Below the pieces are notes generated by a model. It saw nothing but the letters and a program-made list of their open reading frames with translations, was not told the origin of the DNA and ran no database searches. The translations under genes were made by a program, and so were the position numbers. A DNA stretch of 64,000 bases from Hamadaea sp. (GTDB lineage: Bacteria; Actinomycetota; Actinomycetes; Mycobacteriales; Micromonosporaceae). This document shows positions 33,501-43,400 of this stretch, piece by piece. The DNA lies in NCBI RefSeq assembly GCF_013362815.1, contig NZ_JABFVK010000035.1, positions 31,011 through 95,010 of the forward strand, given 5' to 3'. Within the stretch, counting starts at the first letter, position 1. The number at the start of each line of letters is the position of its first letter.

Positions 33501-35779
33501 GTCTGTCCACTTCGGAGGTCGATGCCGTCGAGGCGCACGGCACAGGCACGAAGCTCGGCGATCCGATCGAGGCGCAGGCGTTGCTCGCCACCTACGGGCA
33601 GGATCGGACGGAAGATCAACCGCTGTTGCTCGGTTCGCTGAAGTCCAACCTCGGGCATACGCAGGCCGCCGCCGGGGTCGCCGGTGTGATCAAGATGGTT
33701 CAGTCGCTGCGGCACGGCGTACTGCCGGTGAGCCTGCATGCCGACGAACCGACGAGCGCGGTGGACTGGTCGGCCGGGCACGTGCGGCTGCTGACCGAGA
33801 CGGTGGACTGGCCCGACCGCGATCGGCCGCGCCACGCCGCCGTGTCCTCCTTCGGGCTCAGCGGGACGAACGCGCACGTGGTGCTGGAACAGGCTCCGCC
33901 TGCGGATGCCGCCCCGGTCGAACCGGCTCCGGAGCGCGTACTGCCTTGGGTCGTCTCGGCCGAATCTCCGGCGGCACTGCGGGCTCAGGTGGGTGCGCTG
34001 CTCGACCACGTCCGGGCGGATCCCCAGATCGGTGCGCTGGATGTCGCGTACTCGCTCGCCACGCGGCGCGCCGTGCGCCCGCATCGGGCGGTGGCCGTCG
34101 GCCGCGATCAGGCCGCTTTGACCAAGGCACTTGCCTCGCTGGCAGATCGCGAGGCGGTGCGTTCCGGTGGTGGGCTGGCCTTCCTCTTCACCGGCCAGGG
34201 TACGCAGCGGCTCGGCATGGGCCGGGAACTGCACGCAGCCTTCCCGGTGTTCGCCGAGGCGCTGGCGGCGGTGGCCCAGGAGTGCGACTGGCATCTCGAC
34301 CGGCCGCTGCTGGAGGTCATGTGGGGCGACGACGCCGAGTTGCTCGACCAGACCCGGTACGCCCAGCCCGCGATCTTCGCCGTCGAGGTGGCCCTCTATC
34401 GGCTGGTCGAATCGTGGGGACTCCGGCCGGACTACCTCGGCGGGCACTCCATCGGTGAACTGACCGCGGCGTACGCGTCGGGGGTGTTCTCGCTGGCCGA
34501 CGCCGTGGCGTTGGTCGTCGCCCGAGGGCGGCTCATGCAGGCGCTGCCGCCCGGTGGAGCGATGGTGGCGATCGAGGCGACGCCGCAAGAAGTCGAGCCG
34601 CTGCTGACCCCGGGAATCGGGATCGCGGCGGTCAACGGACCCCGGGCAGTGGTGATCTCCGGCGACACGGCCGAGGTGGCGGCGATCAGCGATCAGTTCC
34701 CGGACCGGAAGCGTACGCGGCTTCGGGTCTCGCACGCCTTCCACTCGCCGCTGATGGAGCCGATGCTGGCGGAGTTCGCCGCGCTCGCCGACGGCATCGT
34801 GCACCACGAACCGGCCGTGCCGATCGTGTCCGCCCTGACGGGCACAGTCGCCGGGGCCGACGAACTCGGCGCGGCGGGCTTCTGGGCCCGGCACGTCCGG
34901 GAGACGGTGCGATTCCGGGACACCGTGCGGTTCATGGCGGACGCCGGCACCACAGCCTTCCTCGAGTTGGGGCCGGACGCCGCGCTTTCGGCCATGGGAT
35001 CGCAGTGCGTCGACGATCCGACGACGGTCTTCGCCGCTGCGCTCCGCCGTGACCGTGACGAAGAGGTCGAGCTAATCTCCGCGATCGGCCGAGTCCACGA
35101 GCGGGGCGCCCACGTCGATTGGGCCGCCTTCTTCGCCGGTCGGGGCGCGCGTCCGGTCTCGTTGCCGACGTATCAGTTCCAGCGGCGGCGGTACTGGCTC
35201 TCCCCACGGGACGGTGGCGAGCTGTTCGCGGATACGGCGGTGGACGAGCAGCCCGAGGTCCTCGCGGCCGGCGAAGAACTCCGGCGCAGGGTGGCGGAGT
35301 GCCCGGCGGACGAGCGCGCCGGTGTGCTCATCGGCGTCGTACGCGATCAGGTCGCCACGGCATTGGGCTTCGACTCGGCCGACGACGTTCCGCCGGACCG
35401 CGTACTCGCCGAACTGGGCTTCGACTCCCTCGCCGCGGTCGAGCTGAGCCGACGGCTCGGCACACTCGCGGGTACGCAGCTCCCGCCGTCGCTGATCTAC
35501 GACTACCCGACCGCCTCGGCGGTGTCGGTGTATCTCGCCACCGTGCTCGCCCCACCGGGTGACGACCCGGCTCGGCTGGTCCTCGGCGAGGTCGACCGGC
35601 TGGAGCAGCTGCTCGCCACTGTGGACGGTGATCGGGCTGTCGTCACCGCCCGGTTGGAGGCGCTGCTCCGAGGCTGGCGAGACGCCGGACCGGCGGACGG
35701 CGAAGTCCGGCTGGACTACCAGGCCGCCACCGACGACGAGCTGTTCAAGGTGCTGGACGACGAGCTGGGAATCGGGTGA
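27527..35779 (+). CDS. Modular type I polyketide synthase, modules 1 and 2
   Basis: A 2750-residue protein from GTG 27527, with GAGGGG 10 nt upstream. An N-terminal docking coiled coil (DEDQLLDYLKRTTATLRETRARL) shows that it receives its chain from another protein. Module 1 is KS-AT-DH-KR-ACP (residues about 35-1690) and module 2 is KS-AT-ACP (about 1711-2665). Residues 2670-2750 form a C-terminal docking region ending DDELFKVLDDELGIG. Both KS domains have the active Cys (C193, C1869), so neither is a decarboxylating KSQ loading domain. It is the first of four collinear PKS genes; the next starts 6 nt after its stop, and coupling is likely. Confidence 0.96.
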   Translation: MADEDQLLDYLKRTTATLRETRARLADLERRTAGEPIAIVGMACRYPGGVDSPEDLWRLVMDEVDAVADFPTDRGWDTAGVYDPQPGKAGRNYARQGAFLYDAGSFDAGLFGIPPRDALTMDPQHRLLLEASWEALERARIDPTSLKRSATGVFAGLMYHDYPDSQGVGSLASGRVSYTLGLEGPSMTIDTACSSSLVALDLAVASLRSGECSLALAGGVAVMATMDVFLEFSQQQALSPDGRCRSFAAQADGTGWGEGVGVLVVERLSDAERNGHPVLAVVRGIATNQDGASSGLTAPNGPAQERLIRHTLDLAGLTGSDVDVVEAHGTGTKLGDPIEAQALLNTYGQDRPAGQPLWLGSMKSNVGHTQAAAAVGGIIKMVLALSHGVLPKTLHAEEPTPRVDWSEGDIQLLTSARPWPDLGRPRRAAVSSFGVSGTNSHVILEQAPAPVRPTVPARALPITPWTLSAKTPAALRGQASRLRHHIIEYAEADPVDVGLSLVRTRAALDHRAVVVGASRDELLAGLTALAGETADSGVVTGVARGEQRTVFVFPGVGSAWPGMAVDLLDTSPVFAARMAECAEALTPLVDWDLMKVVRESSWQPVDRQQPVLWAIMVSLAALWQSHGVRPSAVAGHSQGEIAAACVAGVLTLADAAKVVVLRSKSLLALTGHGGMLSVVAAEDWVRERLEPYGGRLDVSAVNGPKTVVVSGNPEDLRRFERELAAARVMRWAVPDVDFAAHTAQVDALEDELNACLAGIEPQPSAMPFYSTVTGGRLDTAELDAAYWYRNLRSTVEFERTVRALLADGYGAFLECSTHPILRPGLSEIFDESSAPATALGTLVRDDGSLRRFTTSLAQAHVCGVPVDWTATFAEAEATVVDLPTYAFDRERYWLDATAGEVDAAALGQRPVDHPLLGAAVTLGDGSTLVTGRMATRTHPWLADHSALGTRLLAATAFVELAIRAGDEAGCARLAELTLLEPLVLPDEEPVRLQVRIGLPDASGGRPVDIHAAVSDQDWIRHATGVLVADREPAGFELTEWPPAGALAVDLTGAYDGLRADGYDYGPAFQGLRAVWRRGDEVFAEAVLPEVAGLGGFGLHPALLDAALHSVMVGGEPGETRLPYAWADVALHAAGATQVRVRVAPGSATGLSVQVADSAGRPVLSAASLATRPAQAGPGPLYAVEWFPTPLPDASVDWAYLEDVTEDGPVPAVVVLRSTQPDGDVPEALRTTASRVLQSIQDWQMQDRFADANLVVLTEGAHATESLALAAVAGLVRVAQSENPGRVLLVDTDGRPASAEVLGAVFAGDEPEYSVRDGELWIPRLRRLDPSLAMGESRREPDPSGTVLVTGGTSGLGRLVARHLVTEHGVRHLLLVSRSGPQAPGADELIAELSGLGAAVTVAACDVAERTALAELLDVVDPAHPLTGVVHAAGVLDDGVIGSLNPERLDTVLRPKAYAAWHLHDLTKDHELAFFVMLSSVSGLLGAPGQGNYALANTFLDALAAYRADAGLAATSMVLGLWDTETRLTGVLDRADHSRMSRHGITALPVRDGLALFDAALRSGRPRPVVARLRLNIGSGAPAMLRALPGAAARRTAANAAGLVRPLGTLTGPTLEKAILSTVREQVARILGYASTAVIDPGSNFRDLGFDSLTALELRDALATAVGVRLPATLVWDYPTVAAVVAHLRDATSGVRTGVRVDAPTPRADTDEPIAIVGMACRFPGGVSSPEDLWQLVVDGRDVASPFPDDRGWPIERLYDERPGLPGRISARGGGFLEGAAEFDPTLFGISPNEALAMDPQQRLLLETSLEAFERAGLDVTSLHGSNTGVFAGLMYHDYPGSTANGSIAAGLVSYTFGLQGPCATVDTACSSSLVALHWAVRALRAGECDLALAGGVTVMATPESLLYFSAQQGLSADGRCRSFAESAAGTGLSEGVGVLLVERLSDAQRNGHDVLAVVRGSAVNSDGASNGLTAPSGPAQQRVILRALADAGLSTSEVDAVEAHGTGTKLGDPIEAQALLATYGQDRTEDQPLLLGSLKSNLGHTQAAAGVAGVIKMVQSLRHGVLPVSLHADEPTSAVDWSAGHVRLLTETVDWPDRDRPRHAAVSSFGLSGTNAHVVLEQAPPADAAPVEPAPERVLPWVVSAESPAALRAQVGALLDHVRADPQIGALDVAYSLATRRAVRPHRAVAVGRDQAALTKALASLADREAVRSGGGLAFLFTGQGTQRLGMGRELHAAFPVFAEALAAVAQECDWHLDRPLLEVMWGDDAELLDQTRYAQPAIFAVEVALYRLVESWGLRPDYLGGHSIGELTAAYASGVFSLADAVALVVARGRLMQALPPGGAMVAIEATPQEVEPLLTPGIGIAAVNGPRAVVISGDTAEVAAISDQFPDRKRTRLRVSHAFHSPLMEPMLAEFAALADGIVHHEPAVPIVSALTGTVAGADELGAAGFWARHVRETVRFRDTVRFMADAGTTAFLELGPDAALSAMGSQCVDDPTTVFAAALRRDRDEEVELISAIGRVHERGAHVDWAAFFAGRGARPVSLPTYQFQRRRYWLSPRDGGELFADTAVDEQPEVLAAGEELRRRVAECPADERAGVLIGVVRDQVATALGFDSADDVPPDRVLAELGFDSLAAVELSRRLGTLAGTQLPPSLIYDYPTASAVSVYLATVLAPPGDDPARLVLGEVDRLEQLLATVDGDRAVVTARLEALLRGWRDAGPADGEVRLDYQAATDDELFKVLDDELGIG
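27629..32600 (+). other. PKS module 1: KS-AT-DH-KR-ACP
   Basis: KS has C193 (DTACSSS), H328 and H368. AT has S637 in GHSQGE, but the specificity motif is FAAH (H741) instead of YASH or HAFH, so the extender is uncertain; GHSQGE favours a branched unit. DH has H944 but reads HSALGTRLLA, with Ala in place of the Pro of HxxxGxxxxP; the LLDAALH and YGPAF motifs are present. KR has GGTSGLG, LDD at 1435-1437 (B-type, D-hydroxyl), S1479 and Y1492. ACP has S1651 in LGFDSL. Expected product is a hydroxyl, or an alkene if DH tolerates the change. Confidence 0.9.
32657..35540 (+). other. PKS module 2: KS-AT-ACP, malonyl, no reduction
   Basis: KS has C1869. AT has S2308 in GHSIGE and the HAFH motif (H2406), the malonyl-CoA signature. 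Only about 80 residues separate the post-AT linker (PTYQFQRRRYW) from the ACP, whose phosphopantetheine Ser is S2634 in LGFDSL. No KR, DH or ER fits there, so the beta-keto group should stay. Confidence 0.92.
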
Positions 35780-35785
35780 GTCTCG

Positions 35786-38700
35786 GTGGGGGACAGTGAC
35801 AAGCTTCGCGAGTACCTCAAGCGCGCCACGGCCGAACTTCAGCAGACTCGGCGGCAGGTACGCGATCTGGAGGCCAAGGAGCGCGAACCCATAGCGATCG
35901 TGGCGATGGCCTGCCGGTTCCCCGGTGGCGTCCGGTCGCCGGAGGACTTGTGGGACCTCGTGGCGTCGGGCACGGACGGAGTCTCGTACTTTCCCGAGAA
36001 CCGAGGCTGGGACGTCGACGGACTCTACGACCCCGAACCCGCCACCCCCGGGCACACGTATGTCCGGGAGGGCGGCTTCCTGCACGAGGCCGGGGAGTTC
36101 GACGCCGACTTCTTCCGCATCACTCCGCGCGACGCCCGGGAGACCGATCCCCAGCAACGTCTGCTGCTGGAGACGACCTGGGAGACGCTGGAACGGGCCG
36201 GTGTCGATCCAGCCTCGCTGGCCGGTAGCGACACCGGGGTGTACGTCGGGATCGCGTACCACGACTATCCCTCGGGCGGCGGCATCGGCACGATGGCGAG
36301 CGTCGCGTCCGGCCGGATCGCGTACTCGCTGGGTTTGGAAGGCCCGGCGGTGACCCTGGACACCGCGTGTTCCTCGTCGCTGGTGGCGCTGCACCTGGCC
36401 GGGTACGCGTTGCGGGCGGGCGAGTGCGCCCTGGCGCTAGCGGGCGGGGTGACGGTGATGTCCACCCCGGCCCCGTTCGTGGGCTTCAGCCAGGACCGGG
36501 CGTTGTCCGCCGACGGCCGGTGCCGGTCGTTCGCGGCGGCGGCCGACGGCACGGGCTGGGCCGAGGGCGTCGGGATGCTATTGCTGGAGCGCCTGTCCGA
36601 CGCGCGCCGCAACGGCCACCCCGTGCTTGCCGTCGTACGCGGTTCGGCGGTGAACCAGGACGGCGCGTCCAACGGCCTGACCGCGCCGAACGGGCCGTCC
36701 CAACAGCGAGTGATTCGGCAAGCCCTCGCCGTCTCGGGACTCAAGGCGTCCGATGTGGACGTCGTCGAGGCGCACGGCACCGGCACGGTGCTCGGCGATC
36801 CGATCGAGGCCCAGGCGTTGCTGGCGACCTACGGCCAGGACCGCTCGGCCGGGGGCCCGCTGTGGCTGGGCAGCCTGAAGTCCAACATCGGCCACGCGCA
36901 GGCGGCGGCCGGGGTCGGCGGCATCATCAAGATGGTCGAGGCGATGCGGCACGACCTGCTGCCCAAGACGTTGCACGTCGACGAGCCGACCCCCCGAGTC
37001 GACTGGTCGAGCGGCGACATCGCCCTGCTCACCGAGGCACAGCCCTGGCCGAGATCGGCGCGGCCGCGCCGGGCGGGCATCTCGTCGTTCGGGCTCAGCG
37101 GCACGAACGCGCACGTCATCGTGGAGGAAGCTCCGTCGCCCGAGTCCGTGGAGCCTGAGCCGGCCGGGGTTCGCCCGGCACCGGCAGTGACGGTCTTCAC
37201 CGTGTCTGCGCACGGCGAACCGGCTCGCCAAGAACAGGCCCGCAAGCTGCTTACTCACCTGACCGATCAGCCGACGCTGGATCTCCGAGACGTCGCCTTC
37301 TCACTCGCGACCACGCGGTCGGCGATGCCATGTCGCGCTGTTGTCCTGGCCGACGACCGCGATGGTGCGATACGCGGACTGCAGGCGCTCGCCGGCGGCG
37401 ATCCGGCCAGGGGCGTGGTGACCGGCACGGCGAAGATCCAGCCCGGTGTCGCGTACCTGTTCTCCGGCCAAGGCGCGCAACGACTCGGCATGGGACGGGA
37501 ACTGGCTGACGAGTTCCCGGCGTACGCGAGTGAGCTACGCAAAGTCGTCGCCGAACTGGACCCGCATTTGGACACGCCGCTGCTGGACGTCATGTGGGGC
37601 GACGACGCCGATCTCCTGGAGCAGACTCGGTACGCCCAACCCGCCTTGTTCGCCGTCGAAGTGGCGCTGTTCCGGCTGCTGGAGTCGTGGGGCGTACGCC
37701 CCGGCTTCGTGGGCGGGCACTCGCTGGGTGAGGTCACGGCAGCCCACGTCGCCGGGATGATGTCGCTCCCGGATGCGGCTCGGCTGGTCGTCGCCCGGGG
37801 TCGGCTGATCGGTCGGCTCCCCGCCGGGGGAGTGATGGTCTCGGTGCTCGCCACCGAAGCCGACGTAGCTCCGCTGCTGATTCCGGGCGCGGAGATCGCT
37901 GCCGTGAACAGCCCGTCGTCCGTGGTCGTCTCGGGCTCCGGGGACGCGGTCGGCGCGGTGGCGAAGGCGTTGGAAGCATTGGGCCACAAGACAAAGCAGC
38001 TCGCGGTGTCCCACGCGTTCCACTCCGCTCTGATGGAACCGATGTTGGCGGAGTTCCAGGCGGCGGTGTCCGACCTCGAGTTCCACCCTCCGCGCATTCC
38101 AGTGCTGTCCAATGTGTTCGGTGAGGTGGTGTCCGACGCTCGCCTGGCCGATTCGGCGTACTGGGTGAGCCATGTGCGCTCGGCGGTCCGCTTCGCCGAC
38201 GGCGTACGCGCACTGGAGGCGGCCGGCGTCGACACGTTCATCGAACTCGGCCCGGATTCGGTGCTGGCGGCGATGGGGCAGGACTGCCTGACCGGAGGCG
38301 GCGAATTCATCTCGACTCTCCGCCGGGGGCGGGCCGAGCCGATGGCGCTCGCAACCGGAATCGCGCGGGCGTACGTGCGAGGCGTACCGGTGAACTGGGC
38401 GAACTATCACGGCGGCGGCAACCGCGTCGACCTGCCCACGTACGCCTTCCAGCACCGGCACTACTGGGTCGACACCCCGGCACCGGCGGGGAAGTCCGCA
38501 GTGGACTCCTGGCGCTATCGGGTCGAGTGGGAACTCCGGCAGCGGCCGGAGGCCGGGCAGCTCTCCGGAACGTGGGTGCTCGCCGTTCCGGCCGCGTACG
38601 CGCAAGCCGAAGCACAGGCGGTGGCCGCCGAACTGAGCCGCAACGGCGCAACCGTGAGTTTCCTGGAGGTCGGCGACGACACCCGGGAAGAGCTCACGCA

Positions 38701-40435
38701 TCGCCTCCGACGTCTGGAACCGCCGACGGGCGTGCTCTCCTTGCTGGCCCTCGACGACCGGTCCTGGCCGGCCGATGACGCCGTCTCCCGGGGATCCATC
38801 GGTACGTTCGTGCTGGCCCAGGCCCTCGCCGACGCGGCGATCACCGCGCCGTTCTGGTGTCTCACGACGGGTGCCGTCTCGGTGGCCGGCCACGAGGAAG
38901 TCGCTTCCGACGCGCAGGCGGCGGTGTGGGGGCTGGGCATCGGGCTGAGTCTCGATCGCCCGGCGAGCTGGGGTGGTCTCGTCGATCTGCCGACCGGGCT
39001 CGACGATGCCGCGTTGGCCCGGTTGTCCGGCGTACTCGCCGACTCTGGGGGCGAGGACCAACTGGCGCTGCGGGCTTCCGGTTGTTACGGCCGCCGGTTG
39101 GCGCGTGCGGAAGCGGCCCGCTCGGGGTCCGCCTGGCAGCCCCGGGGAACCACCTTGATCAGCGGCGGCACCGGCGGCCTCGGCGCACACGTCGCTCGCA
39201 TGCTGGCGGCCCGAGGTGCCGAGCACCTGCTGCTGACCAGCCGTAGTGGCGCTTCCGCACCGGGGGCGGCCGAGCTGGCCGCCGAACTCGCCGACCTCGG
39301 TACGCAGGTCACCATCGAGGCGTGCGATGTGGCCGACCGTGCTGCGCTTGCCGAGCTGCTGGACCGGGCTCCCTCGGTCACCGCCGTGGTGCACGCCGCC
39401 GGGGTGGCCCAACGAGTCGCGCCGCCTGAGGAACTCACCGCGGCGGAGTTCGCCGAGATCGCGCGGGCGAAGGTGGCCGGCGCACGCAACCTCGACGAGC
39501 TGCTTCGCGACCAGGTGTTGACGGCGTTCGTGCTGTTCTCGTCCGGGTCGGCCGTCTGGGGCAGTGTCGGGCAGACCGCGTACGCGAGTGCGAACTCCGT
39601 CCTGGACGCCATCGCGCACCGGCGCCGAGCCCGGGGAGCCACGGCGACCTCGATCGCCTGGGGACCCTGGGCCGGCGGCATGGTCGACGCCGAACTCGGT
39701 TCGCTGCTGCGCCGGGTCGGCACGCTGCCGATGCGTCCGGCCGTCGCCGTCCAGGCGCTCGCGGGCGCGCTCGACGCCGACGAATCCCACCTGGTCGTGG
39801 CGGATTTCGATTGGGCTCGGTTCGCTCCGGCGTACACGTTCGCGCGGCAGCGGGCGCTGCTCGACGGGCTGCCCGAAGTACGGGCGATCCTCGACGGCGA
39901 TCCGGCGGAGAAGTCGGCGACCGCCGGTCAGGAACTCGCGGCGGCCCTCGGCGGGCTGCCCGGAGCGGGTCAGCTGCAACTGCTCCTCGATCGCGTACGC
40001 GACCAGGTGGCGGAGCTGGCGGAATACGAAAGCGCGGCTGACGTCGGCCCGGACAAGTCGTTCGGGGACCTGGGATTCGACTCGGTCGACGCCGTGACGC
40101 TGCGGTCGAAGCTGAGCGCGCTGACCGGTCTCGCGCTGCCCAGCACGATGATCTTCGACTATCCCACCCCGCTCGCGCTGGCCAAGTTCCTCCAAGCCGA
40201 GCTGTGCGGGCAGGGGGCTGCGGTGTTGCCGGTGCTCGCGGAACTGGACCGGCTGGAGGACCTGCTGACCGGGCTGTCCACCGAGGAGCTCGAGGAGAAC
40301 CGGGTGCTGGCCCGGCTCCAGACGCTGATCGGCCGCCTGTACGCCGGGCGGGACGACACCGTCGGCACCGACCTGGAGTCCGCGTCCGCCACCGAGGTCT
40401 TCGCCTTCATCGAACAAGAACTCGGTCTCTCATGA
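35786..40435 (+). CDS. Modular type I polyketide synthase, module 3
   Basis: A 1549-residue protein from GTG 35786. The N-terminal docking helix is [21 protein letters not shown], of the same kind as in the proteins before and after it. One module follows, KS-AT-KR-ACP, then a C-terminal docking region ending [13 protein letters not shown]. The KS active site is C195. The single-module size (about 4.6 kb) and the 6-nt and 24-nt gaps on either side show a tightly packed operon. No reductive domain other than KR is present. Confidence 0.96.
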   Translation: MGDSDKLREYLKRATAELQQTRRQVRDLEAKEREPIAIVAMACRFPGGVRSPEDLWDLVASGTDGVSYFPENRGWDVDGLYDPEPATPGHTYVREGGFLHEAGEFDADFFRITPRDARETDPQQRLLLETTWETLERAGVDPASLAGSDTGVYVGIAYHDYPSGGGIGTMASVASGRIAYSLGLEGPAVTLDTACSSSLVALHLAGYALRAGECALALAGGVTVMSTPAPFVGFSQDRALSADGRCRSFAAAADGTGWAEGVGMLLLERLSDARRNGHPVLAVVRGSAVNQDGASNGLTAPNGPSQQRVIRQALAVSGLKASDVDVVEAHGTGTVLGDPIEAQALLATYGQDRSAGGPLWLGSLKSNIGHAQAAAGVGGIIKMVEAMRHDLLPKTLHVDEPTPRVDWSSGDIALLTEAQPWPRSARPRRAGISSFGLSGTNAHVIVEEAPSPESVEPEPAGVRPAPAVTVFTVSAHGEPARQEQARKLLTHLTDQPTLDLRDVAFSLATTRSAMPCRAVVLADDRDGAIRGLQALAGGDPARGVVTGTAKIQPGVAYLFSGQGAQRLGMGRELADEFPAYASELRKVVAELDPHLDTPLLDVMWGDDADLLEQTRYAQPALFAVEVALFRLLESWGVRPGFVGGHSLGEVTAAHVAGMMSLPDAARLVVARGRLIGRLPAGGVMVSVLATEADVAPLLIPGAEIAAVNSPSSVVVSGSGDAVGAVAKALEALGHKTKQLAVSHAFHSALMEPMLAEFQAAVSDLEFHPPRIPVLSNVFGEVVSDARLADSAYWVSHVRSAVRFADGVRALEAAGVDTFIELGPDSVLAAMGQDCLTGGGEFISTLRRGRAEPMALATGIARAYVRGVPVNWANYHGGGNRVDLPTYAFQHRHYWVDTPAPAGKSAVDSWRYRVEWELRQRPEAGQLSGTWVLAVPAAYAQAEAQAVAAELSRNGATVSFLEVGDDTREELTHRLRRLEPPTGVLSLLALDDRSWPADDAVSRGSIGTFVLAQALADAAITAPFWCLTTGAVSVAGHEEVASDAQAAVWGLGIGLSLDRPASWGGLVDLPTGLDDAALARLSGVLADSGGEDQLALRASGCYGRRLARAEAARSGSAWQPRGTTLISGGTGGLGAHVARMLAARGAEHLLLTSRSGASAPGAAELAAELADLGTQVTIEACDVADRAALAELLDRAPSVTAVVHAAGVAQRVAPPEELTAAEFAEIARAKVAGARNLDELLRDQVLTAFVLFSSGSAVWGSVGQTAYASANSVLDAIAHRRRARGATATSIAWGPWAGGMVDAELGSLLRRVGTLPMRPAVAVQALAGALDADESHLVVADFDWARFAPAYTFARQRALLDGLPEVRAILDGDPAEKSATAGQELAAALGGLPGAGQLQLLLDRVRDQVAELAEYESAADVGPDKSFGDLGFDSVDAVTLRSKLSALTGLALPSTMIFDYPTPLALAKFLQAELCGQGAAVLPVLAELDRLEDLLTGLSTEELEENRVLARLQTLIGRLYAGRDDTVGTDLESASATEVFAFIEQELGLS
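35885..40200 (+). other. PKS module 3: KS-AT-KR-ACP, malonyl, A1-type ketoreductase
   Basis: AT has S646 in GHSLGE and HAFH (H746), predicting malonyl-CoA. KR has SGGTGGLG, lacks the LDD motif (the segment reads GVAQRVAPP), and has W1258 eight residues before Y1266 with Gln rather than His nearby. These are marks of an A1-type KR giving an L-configured hydroxyl. The catalytic Ser is S1253. ACP has S1433 in LGFDSVD. This is the only A-type KR in the window. Confidence 0.9.
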
Positions 40436-40459
40436 CCGGCTGCGACTGGGGATGCGTGA

Positions 40460-43400
40460 GTGACGATGGCCAATGACGAGAAGCTGCTGGAGTACCTGAA
40501 GCGAGTCACGGCTGACCTCCAGCAGACCCGGCTCCGCCTGCGGGAGGCCGAGGAGGCCGACCACGAGCCGATCGCCGTCGTCGCGATGTCCTGCCGGTAT
40601 CCCAGCGGGGTCGGCTCACCCGAGCAGCTGTGGGACCTCGTCGCCGGGGAACGCGACGGCATCTCCGGCTTCCCGGCCGACCGCGGGTGGAACCTCGACC
40701 TGCTCAGCGACGACCCGGAGCTGGTGGGCACCAGCTACGTGCGGGAGGGCGGCTTCCTGCACGACGCCGGAGACTTCGACCCCGAGTTCTTCGGGATGAG
40801 CCCCCGCGAGGCGCTCGCCACCGACCCCCAGCAGCGGATCATGCTCGAACTCGCCTGGGAGGCCTTCGAACGGGCCGGCATCGCGCCGGACTCGATGCGG
40901 GGCGCTCAGGTCGGCGTGTTCGCGGGCACGGGAGCGCAGGACTACCGGGACCTGGACGCCGACGCGGAGATCGTGGAGGCGTACCTCGCCACCGGGACTT
41001 CGGCGTCGGTCATCTCGGGCCGCATCTCCTACACCCTCGGGCTCGAAGGTCCGTCGGTCACTGTGGACACGGCCTGCTCGTCTTCGCTGGTCGCCCTGCA
41101 TCTGGCGGTCCAGGCGCTCCGCCGCCGCGAGTGCGGAATGGCGCTCGCCGGCGGTGTCATGGTGATGTCGACGATGGTGCCGTTCGTCGCGTTCAGCCGG
41201 CAACGGGGACTGGCGCCGGACGGGCGCTGCAAGCCGTTCTCCGAGTCCGCCGACGGCACCGGATGGTCGGAGGGCGCGGGACTGATCCTGCTGGAGCGAC
41301 TGTCCGACGCGCACCGCAACGGGCACCCCGTTCTCGCGATCGTACGCGGTTCGGCGGTCAACTCCGACGGTGCGGCCAACGGGCTCACCGCCCCGAGCGG
41401 GCCGGCTCAGCAGCGGGTGATCCGGCAGGCGCTGGCCGACGCCCGCCTGACGACGTCGCAGATCGACGTCATCGAGGCGCACGGCACCGGGACGACGCTG
41501 GGCGATCCGATCGAGGCGCAGGCGCTGCTGGCGACCTACGGGCAGAACCGGCCCGCCGACCGTCCACTGTGGCTTGGCTCGCTCAAGTCCAACATCGGCC
41601 ACTCGCAGGCTGCGGCCGGGGTGGGCGGCATCATCAAGATGGTCATGGCGCTGCGGCACGGCGTACTCCCGAAGACGCTGCACGTGTCCGAGCCGACCAG
41701 CCACGTCGACTGGTCCGCCGGCGCGGTGGAGCTCCTGACCGAAGCCCGCGACTGGCCCCGGGACGACAACCCGCGACGTGCGGGCGTCTCCTCGTTCGGG
41801 CTCAGCGGCACCAACGTGCACGTGATCCTCGAAGAAGCGCCGGAGCCCGAGCCGGAGGCCGTCGAGCCACGACGTTCGCCCGACGTGGTGCCCCTGGTGT
41901 TGTCCGGTCGGGGGCAGGACGCTTTACGCGCGCAGTCCGCCCGGATCGGCGTACTCCTGGATGCTTCTGAAGGACCTGAACTGCTGGACGTGGCCTATTC
42001 GCTGACCACGTCGCGGACCTCGCTGTCGCATCGCGCGGTTGTGTTCGACGGCGCTGTGGGTCTCGCGGCGCTGGCGGCGGGCCAGGAGACCGCGAATGTG
42101 ATCTCGGGTGTGAGCGCCGAGACCGCGCGCGTCGCGTTCGTGTTTCCCGGGCAAGGCTCGCAATGGCCGGGCATGGCGGTGGGGCTGCTCGATGCCTGCG
42201 GTCCGTTCGCCGACCGGTTGGCGGAGTGCGCCGAGGCGCTCCGCCCGCACGTCGACTGGGACCTGATCGACGTGCTCCGGCAGCGGCCGGGAGCGCCGGG
42301 ACTGGACGATGTGGACGTCGTGCAACCGGTGCTGTGGGCGGTGATGGTGTCGCTGGCCGAGGCCTGGCGCTCGATGGGCGTCGAGCCGGCGGCCGTGGCC
42401 GGGCATTCGCAGGGCGAGGTTGCGGCGGCGTGTGTCGCGGGAGCCCTCAGCCTCGCCGACGGCGCGAAGGTGGTCGCGGTACGCAGCCGCATCATCCGCG
42501 AGGAGCTGGCCGGTCAGGGCGGCATGATGTCGATCGCGCTGCCCGTGGAGCGGGTCCGCGAACGGTTGCGCGACGGGTTGGAGATCGCCGCCGTCAACGG
42601 TCCCGAGTCGGTCGTCGTCTGTGGACGGACCGACGCGCTGGATTCGTTGTACGAGGCGGTTGTGGCCGATGGTGTGCAGGCCCGCCGCATCCCCGTGGAC
42701 TACGCCTCGCACTCGGCCTTCATCGAACAGGTCGAGGACCGGATTCGCACCGAGCTTGCCGGGATCAGCCCGCAGCCGTCCGACGTGCCGTTCTACTCGA
42801 CCGTCACGGCTGGAGTGCTCGACACCAGCGGCCTCGACGCCGGGTACTGGTACCGGAACCTGCGCCACACCGTCCGCTTCGAGGAGACGACCCGCGCGCT
42901 GCTCGCCGACGGCATCGGCGTGTTCGTCGAAGCCAGCCCTCATCCCGGGCTTCTCGTCGGACTGTCGGGCACGATCGCCGCCACGGGCGCCCGGGCGGTC
43001 GCGCTCGGCTCGCTGCGCCGCGACGAAGGCGACCTACGCCGGTTCCTCGTCTCGGTCGCCGAGGCGTACGTCGCGGGTGCGCCGGTCGACTGGCGGACGG
43101 TGTTCGCCGGCTCGGGCGCGCGCCCGGCCGACCTGCCGACCTATCCGTTCCAGCGCTCCCGCTACTGGCCCGACGAGCCACAGCGCGCCGGTGACGTCAC
43201 CGCCGCCGGGCTCGAATCGGCCGACCATCCGCTGCTCGGGGCGTCGGTAATGCTGGCCGGCACCGAGGGTCTGCTGCTCACCGGCCGGCTCTCGGCCACG
43301 GCCCAGCGATGGCTTGCCGACCATGTCAGCAACGGTTCGGTCCGCGTACCGAGTGCGACCTTTGTGGAACTGGCGATCCGCGCGGGCGACGAGGTCGGTT

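Noticed and set aside
37535..40417. 960-codon open frame on the minus strand opposite the module 3 gene
   Set aside because: It is an antisense shadow of the high-GC PKS coding frame, with Arg/His/Gly-rich composition and no domain pattern. Similar long shadows occur at 43034-45937, 46997-49228 and 54647-56818.
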